From Patescibacteria group bacterium (lineage in GTDB: Bacteria > Patescibacteriota > Patescibacteriia > UBA1558 > GWA2-36-10), in the NCBI GenBank assembly GCA_028718865.1, contig JAQUKX010000003.1, forward strand, positions 1 to 33,213: 33,213 bases of DNA, read 5' to 3'. Shown one piece after another: positions 28,854 to 33,213 of the stretch; position 1 is the stretch's first letter; each line of letters starts with the position of its first letter. The notes under the pieces are model-generated. The model had not been told where the DNA came from. It saw nothing but the letters and a program-made list of their open reading frames with translations, and ran no database searches. The translations under genes and the position numbers were made by a program.

Positions 28854-29575
28854 TGCTTGTTATTATTCAAATAATTTTCTACTTTGACAATATCCTCCGG
28901 CTTACCAAAATCCAACCAAATACCTTTGAGATCCATTGCCTTCACTTTTCCTTTTTCAGCCAATAAATTAATCACATCGGTTAATTCGTATTCTCCGCGC
29001 GGCGACAATTTTATTTTGTCCAAATAATCAAAAACCTCCGGACTAAACTTGTACAAACCAGTATTAATCAGGTTGCCGACCGGACGCTTGGGTTTTTCCA
29101 CGATTTTTTTTAGCAAACCATTTTCCGCTACTGACAATACTCCATAATTTTGCGGCTGCTCGTGTGGCAGTCCGGCTACATAACAATAGTCATCGTCAAT
29201 ATTAAATCTTTGCAAATCTTCTACTGAATATAAATTATCCCCATAAACTGCCAAAAAACTTTCCCCAACCAACAAATCTTTCGCGCACCAAAGCGGGCAA
29301 GCAGTACCATATTTCTCTTCGCCTAATATTTCAAACTGATTAACTAAGGTGATATTAAAATCATCTTTATATTTGTTTAAAAAAACTTCCATAAATTCTT
29401 TTTTATACCCAACCACCATGACAAACTCCTTGAAACCAGCTTGCTTCAAATTGATTAAAAGATAATATAAAAAAGGCTTATTATTGACTTCTATTAAATG
29501 TTTTGGTTTGTCTTTGGCCAAATCCAACATCCTGGTGCCGCGGCCGGCGGCCGAGATCAGAACTTTTTTTACCAT
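28850..29575 (-). CDS. Sugar-phosphate nucleotidyltransferase (NTP_transferase)
   Basis: VLISAAGRGTRMLDLAKDKPKHLIEVNNKPFLYYLL; VYGDNLY; EKPKRPVGNLINTGLYKF; 4-nt overlap with the MurE-like gene. Confidence 0.88.
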   Translation of the reverse strand: MVKKVLISAAGRGTRMLDLAKDKPKHLIEVNNKPFLYYLLINLKQAGFKEFVMVVGYKKEFMEVFLNKYKDDFNITLVNQFEILGEEKYGTACPLWCAKDLLVGESFLAVYGDNLYSVEDLQRFNIDDDYCYVAGLPHEQPQNYGVLSVAENGLLKKIVEKPKRPVGNLINTGLYKFSPEVFDYLDKIKLSPRGEYELTDVINLLAEKGKVKAMDLKGIWLDFGKPEDIVKVENYLNNNKQ

Positions 29576-29586
29576 ATATATAAAAG

Positions 29587-30609
29587 CTAATTTATTAATT
29601 TTTTAAAACAACGCCTGAAGCGTTTGCTTAGGTCGTAAAGATTATACCAATTTTGGTTATAAATCAAATTATAAGCCCCAGGATAAACCAAGCTCCGACC
29701 GCCAAAAGACTTCTTAAAACGGCTGATGCCCTGCCAAGAGGGTTTGGATCCGTCTTCAGGAGCTATACCCCAAAAATCATAAAAATGAAGCCCCTCGATT
29801 TTGGCTTTTTTGATACTTTCCCATTGCAGTAGATGCGGAGCCATCAACTGGCGCTGTTTATAATCAGCTCCACCATGCAGATAAGTAGCTGCTGGCGAAA
29901 AATTAATCACCAGGTTAGCGGCCAAAACCTGGCCGGCCAGCTCGGCAATAGCCAAGTGTCCGGCTTGATGCTCCAAAATAACCTGATAAAGAAGTTGATA
30001 ATATTGCCGGCTATGGCTGATAATATTATTTCTTCTACTGGTTTCTTTGATCAAAAAATAAAAACTATCAAAATCTTTTTCCTGGCGACTAAAGCGTATT
30101 TTTACTCCTTTTTTTCTAGCTAAATTTATATTATACCTGGTTTTAGCGTGCATTGCCGCTAATAATTCATCTTCATTTTTATTCAGATCTATTACCCAAG
30201 TTTCTTTGGGTTGGACGTCATTTTCTTTGGTAAAGTCATCTTGAAGCAAAAACTGATCACTAGGCTCGAATTTGAAAAACAGTTCTTTTTTCTTTTTAGT
30301 TTCCACACTCACGTCTCGAGCTGAAGATAAAATAAGCGCCAAAGCTTCCTTCCTCTCCTCAGGACTCAAATTATAAGCAACCACCGGACCCTTAGGAGCG
30401 TAGAGGTAACTAAAATCAAAAGGAAGCTCATTTTGATAAAACAAGCAAAGAGCCGCTAGTTCATCATCTTTGAAAACCACTGTTTGCCAATATGTCTTTT
30501 TCTGCTTTTTCAAAAAATTCCGCCACAAGCTGGACTGCAAAAAAGCGCCGGAGATAAAACGGCTTTGCAAAAAATAATCATAATCAACCTCGTTTCTTAA
30601 AAGACGCAT
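29587..30609 (-). CDS. FemAB-like peptidoglycan bridge aminoacyltransferase (GNAT fold)
   Basis: SRFISGAFLQSSLWRNFLKKQKKTYWQTVVF; MHAKTRYNINLARKKGVKIRFS; YLHGGADYKQRQLMAPHLLQWESIKKAKIEGLHFYDFWGIAP. Confidence 0.88.
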   Translation of the reverse strand: MRLLRNEVDYDYFLQSRFISGAFLQSSLWRNFLKKQKKTYWQTVVFKDDELAALCLFYQNELPFDFSYLYAPKGPVVAYNLSPEERKEALALILSSARDVSVETKKKKELFFKFEPSDQFLLQDDFTKENDVQPKETWVIDLNKNEDELLAAMHAKTRYNINLARKKGVKIRFSRQEKDFDSFYFLIKETSRRNNIISHSRQYYQLLYQVILEHQAGHLAIAELAGQVLAANLVINFSPAATYLHGGADYKQRQLMAPHLLQWESIKKAKIEGLHFYDFWGIAPEDGSKPSWQGISRFKKSFGGRSLVYPGAYNLIYNQNWYNLYDLSKRFRRCFKKLIN

Positions 30610-30613
30610 AAAA

Positions 30614-31180
30614 CTAATTATTTACCCTTTTGAGAGCTTCTTTGATGCGGCTAGCCAAATCACCGTCGCTAGACAAGCCTTTGGCCAAGTCAGCTGCTTC
30701 ACTCGGCTTATAACCCAGGGAAACCAAGGCTGCCACTACTTGCTGATTACCAACCAACTCTTCCAAAGACGAGCTTATTTCGTCAATAAATTTCTCCTTT
30801 AGCTCCACCACTATTCTTTCAGCGGTTTTTTTGCCAATACCAGCCACCTGCTGAAGCAAGTCAGACTGGCCACTGCTTATCGCTCTTTTTAAATCCTCAA
30901 TATCAGCCAAAGCCAAAACATTGATAGCGCTTCTGGGGCCAACGCCGGAAACGGAAATTAATTTTTTGAAAAAATCCAGCTCTTTATATTTTTCAAAACC
31001 ATACAAATCAAAAGCATCTTCCTTTACATGGGAATAAATAAAATACTCTGATTCCTGATCAATATTTGTTTTTTCTAGTTCCTTCAAACTCAAAAAAACC
31101 TCATAACCAAGACCGCCAGTAAAAACAATCACTGATCTTTGACTTTTTTTGATAATTTTTCCTTTTAAATAAGCAATCAT
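30614..31180 (-). CDS. ruvA: Holliday junction DNA helicase subunit RuvA
   Basis: MIAYLKGKIIKKSQRSVIVFTGGLGYEVFLS; ISVSGVGPRSAINVLA; VAGIGKKTAERIVVELKEKF. Confidence 0.95.
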   Translation of the reverse strand: MIAYLKGKIIKKSQRSVIVFTGGLGYEVFLSLKELEKTNIDQESEYFIYSHVKEDAFDLYGFEKYKELDFFKKLISVSGVGPRSAINVLALADIEDLKRAISSGQSDLLQQVAGIGKKTAERIVVELKEKFIDEISSSLEELVGNQQVVAALVSLGYKPSEAADLAKGLSSDGDLASRIKEALKRVNN

Positions 31181-31189
31181 AATAAGCTA

Positions 31190-31218
31190 ATTCTACCAGA
31201 GTTTGCCCACCTTTTCAA
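31190..31218 (-). promoter_or_regulatory. ruvA promoter
   Basis: Minus strand TTGAAA - 17 nt - TAGAAT; -10 ends 9 nt before the ruvA ATG. Confidence 0.6.
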
Positions 31219-31247
31219 TTGACAAAAAAATATCTTTGTATTAAATT
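31219..31247 (+). promoter_or_regulatory. Promoter for the small plus-strand ORF
   Basis: TTGACA - 17 nt - TAAATT, abutting the divergent ruvA -35. Confidence 0.55.
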
Positions 31248-31295
31248 TTAAAAATCTACCAGCGTTCATTCAACTAAATCCCGAGGAGGTTTGCT

Positions 31296-31436
31296 GTGAA
31301 TAAGTCTTACTCTGTCAAATACAACCTTTTTGAAGATTTGTCCTACTGTTTATATATCATAATTATATTTACCTTGATGAGCATCTCTTATTTTTTTTAC
31401 AAACTTATTTCCAAGCTAAACCACCCCTCAAACTAA
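31296..31436 (+). CDS. 46-aa single-pass small membrane protein
   Basis: GTG start after GAGGAGGT SD; MNKSYSVKYNLFEDLSYCLYIIIIFTLMSISYFFYKLISKLNHPSN; terminator immediately downstream. Below the size cutoff of the ORF track. Confidence 0.75.
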   Translation: MNKSYSVKYNLFEDLSYCLYIIIIFTLMSISYFFYKLISKLNHPSN

Positions 31437-31442
31437 CCCTCT

Positions 31443-31478
31443 CCCCGCAAACAAACTTGTGTTTTGCGGGGTTTTTAT
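31443..31478 (+). terminator. Terminator of the small ORF
   Basis: CCCCGCAAA...TTTGCGGGG followed by TTTTTATTT. Confidence 0.88.
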
Positions 31479-31484
31479 TTGAAC

Positions 31485-31583
31485 CAAAAAACACCCTAAT
31501 CGCGCCGTGGGTGTCATTTGGCTGTCCTATGAGACAGTTTTAACCTCTTATAGACCAATCGACTAATAGATCTTTTTCGAGGT
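31485..31583 (-). ncRNA. Candidate structured small RNA
   Basis: Promoter TTGCTA-17-TATAAT just upstream; AACCTC...GAGGTT and CTGTC...GACAG stems; terminator-like ACACCC...GGGTGT followed by TTTTTT. No ORF. Confidence 0.45.
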
Positions 31584-31589
31584 TTCTGT

Positions 31590-31618
31590 ATTATAGCAAA
31601 TAAAGAAAAAAATAGCAA
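31590..31618 (-). promoter_or_regulatory. Promoter for the candidate small RNA
   Basis: Minus strand TTGCTA - 17 nt - TATAAT. Confidence 0.6.
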
Positions 31619-31625
31619 AGACCTT

Positions 31626-32726
31626 TTATTGCCTAATGGGCATTACCAGATAAAGATAGTCTTTTTCATTTTTACTCTGCAACAAGCCCGGAGAATAATT
31701 ATTGTTTATTTTTAAAGTGACTTCACTGGAATTAAGCTGATTAAGACCGTCCAAAAGGTAGCGATAATTAAAAACAATATTATTATCCTGCCCATTGATC
31801 TCTCCTTTTATTTTAGCAGTTGAAGCACCACTACCAGAAGAAGCGCTTTCTATCACCAGTTCTTTTTTTTGCGCATCAAAACTCAAACGAACATCGTTTA
31901 TCCCCTGCTTGCAAAAAAGAGATACAGATTTTATAGCCGGCACCAACTCAGAAACATCACATAAACAACTAGTATTAAAATCAGCGGGAATTATCTGGCT
32001 ATAATCAGGGTATTTGCCGTCTATTACTCGAGAGATAAGCTCTACACCGTCAAAGGCAAATAGAATTTGATTTTCATTAAAATAAATTTCTAAATTACCC
32101 TCATTGTGATCACTAAGAATACGGGAGAGTTCTTGCAAGGTTTTTAGAGGTATAATAAGATCAAACTCTTTTTTATCATTGGTTATTTTTATTTTTTTCT
32201 CTGCCAAACGATAGCTGTCGGTAGCCGCCAAAATCAATTCTCCTTTTTTAAAAGAAAAGTTAACCGCGTTTATCTCTATCCGCGAAGGATCGCTGGAAGC
32301 GGCAAAAATAACTTGACTCAAACTCTTTTTCAAGGCAGCACAGGAAATTTCTATTTTATTATCTTTTTCAATTTCCGGAATAAGTGGGAAATCATCGGCA
32401 TCCAACCCCTTGATTATTGTTTCTTGATTTTTACTCTTTATTTTCAAGCCATCAGCCAGTTCAATGTTTATATTATCTTTACTAGAAAGAGATATAAGAT
32501 TATTAAGTAATTTAGCTTCTACGGTAAAGGTGCCGGTTTTTTCTATTTTACCGCGAACAAAAACTTTTATTCCTATTTCCAAGTCAGTGGTTATTAAAAA
32601 TAAACCATCTTTTTCCGCTCTTAAAAGCACATTATTGAGTATGGGAAGATTAGTGTTTTTATTGGCAATGTTGGCTACCAGGCTCAGACCTTTGTTTAAA
32701 TTTTCCTGGGTGCAAATTAACTTCAT
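31626..32726 (-). CDS. dnaN: DNA polymerase III subunit beta (sliding clamp)
   Basis: MKLICTQENLNKGLSLVANIANKNTNLPILNNVLLRAEKDGLFLITTDLEIGI; C-terminal YLYLVMPIR. Confidence 0.96.
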   Translation of the reverse strand: MKLICTQENLNKGLSLVANIANKNTNLPILNNVLLRAEKDGLFLITTDLEIGIKVFVRGKIEKTGTFTVEAKLLNNLISLSSKDNINIELADGLKIKSKNQETIIKGLDADDFPLIPEIEKDNKIEISCAALKKSLSQVIFAASSDPSRIEINAVNFSFKKGELILAATDSYRLAEKKIKITNDKKEFDLIIPLKTLQELSRILSDHNEGNLEIYFNENQILFAFDGVELISRVIDGKYPDYSQIIPADFNTSCLCDVSELVPAIKSVSLFCKQGINDVRLSFDAQKKELVIESASSGSGASTAKIKGEINGQDNNIVFNYRYLLDGLNQLNSSEVTLKINNNYSPGLLQSKNEKDYLYLVMPIRQ

Positions 32727-32971
32727 ATTATTATTTATTAATTATAGAAAATATAGAAGTAGTAAGTAGGCTTTGTTGATATGTTGATAAGTTTTTGTTT
32801 TAATAAGTTATTATTGGATTTTTTGAAAATTTTTCCAAAAAACCTTGGTTGATAAGTGGTTGATAAAAAATGTGTTTTCCCCAAATATTTTTTCTCAAGG
32901 TTAAGCACTGGGGATAAGTTGTTGTTTTATAAACAAGGTATATATTTTTATCAATATCTTATAAACAGTTT
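32727..32971. other. oriC: Predicted replication origin (oriC), dnaA-dnaN intergenic
   Basis: Cluster of TTATCAACA/TTATCCCCA-type DnaA-box variants, a GC triplet, then TAG-type trinucleotide repeats (DnaA-trio-like) next to dnaN. Confidence 0.75.
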
Positions 32972-33213
32972 TTACTCATAGATTTTTTGCTTAAGCACAC
33001 CAATATCATTTCTTATTTTCTCGTCTTTTTCTATGGCTTGGCTGATTTTTAAGCAGGCATGCATAGCAGTGGTATGGTCGCGTTGGCCAACTTCGCGGCC
33101 AATATTGGGAAATGATGCTTTTAATTCTTCTCTCATTAAAAACATTAAAACCTGACGGGGTAAAACCAATTCTTTTTTGCGGCTATTGCCTAGTAGTTGA
33201 TCGATTTTTATGT
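32972..33213 (-). CDS. dnaA: Chromosomal replication initiator DnaA, C-terminal part; runs off the right edge
   Basis: Minus translation IKIDQLLGNSRKKELVLPRQVLMFLMREELKASFPNIGREVGQRDHTTAMHACLKI is DnaA domain IV. Confidence 0.96.
   Translation of the reverse strand, partial: IKIDQLLGNSRKKELVLPRQVLMFLMREELKASFPNIGREVGQRDHTTAMHACLKISQAIEKDEKIRNDIGVLKQKIYE

Noticed and set aside
31503-31586. Plus-strand text resembling 23S rRNA fragments (ATGAGACAGTTTT...TATAGACC; GACTAATAGATC...TCGAGG)
   Set aside because: Short, scattered similarity from memory only, not collinear with rRNA; minus-strand promoter and terminator explain the region better. An Infernal rRNA scan would settle it.
1-33213. CRISPR arrays, tRNA/rRNA genes, transposases, prophage genes
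   Set aside because: Looked through the intergenic regions; no regularly spaced repeats, cloverleaf candidates or mobile-element proteins were recognised.
1-33213. Alternative genetic code (UGA = Gly, as in some CPR lineages)
   Set aside because: ATGA overlaps such as 14203-14206, where TGA acts as stop next to full-length conserved genes, argue for the standard bacterial code.

Overview
AT-rich bacterial chromosomal window. It looks Patescibacteria/CPR-like by gene content (small T4SS-type pilins, DUF2079 protein, short RpoB/RpoC, compact operons); that lineage call is inference. Nearly every gene is on the minus strand, reading away from a dnaA-oriC-dnaN locus at the right edge. In transcription order from the right: dnaA (3' end only), oriC-like intergenic region, dnaN, ruvA, FemAB-like, sugar nucleotidyltransferase, MurE-like ligase, rpoB, rpoC, ftsK, RodZ-like HTH protein, recA, flippase, O-antigen ligase-like, galU, solute-binding lipoprotein, five tandem T4SS-type pilin paralogs, DUF2079 membrane protein, yebC, ruvC, glgA, GH57, phosphotransferase, and a second glgA-like gene (N-terminus only). 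Two genes are on the plus strand, each a monocistronic cassette with its own promoter, Shine-Dalgarno and terminator: a 229-aa orphan lipoprotein and a 46-aa single-TM protein missing from the ORF track. Main items for follow-up: (i) the five-gene pilin array coupled to an orphan ABC solute-binding protein; (ii) an oriC with the DnaA-box / GC / DnaA-trio layout; (iii) a candidate ~100-nt structured ncRNA between dnaN and the small plus-strand ORF; (iv) a candidate attenuator in the rpoB leader; (v) the two plus-strand orphan cassettes; (vi) promoters placed so close to start codons that they predict leaderless mRNAs. No tRNA, rRNA, CRISPR array or transposase was recognised.
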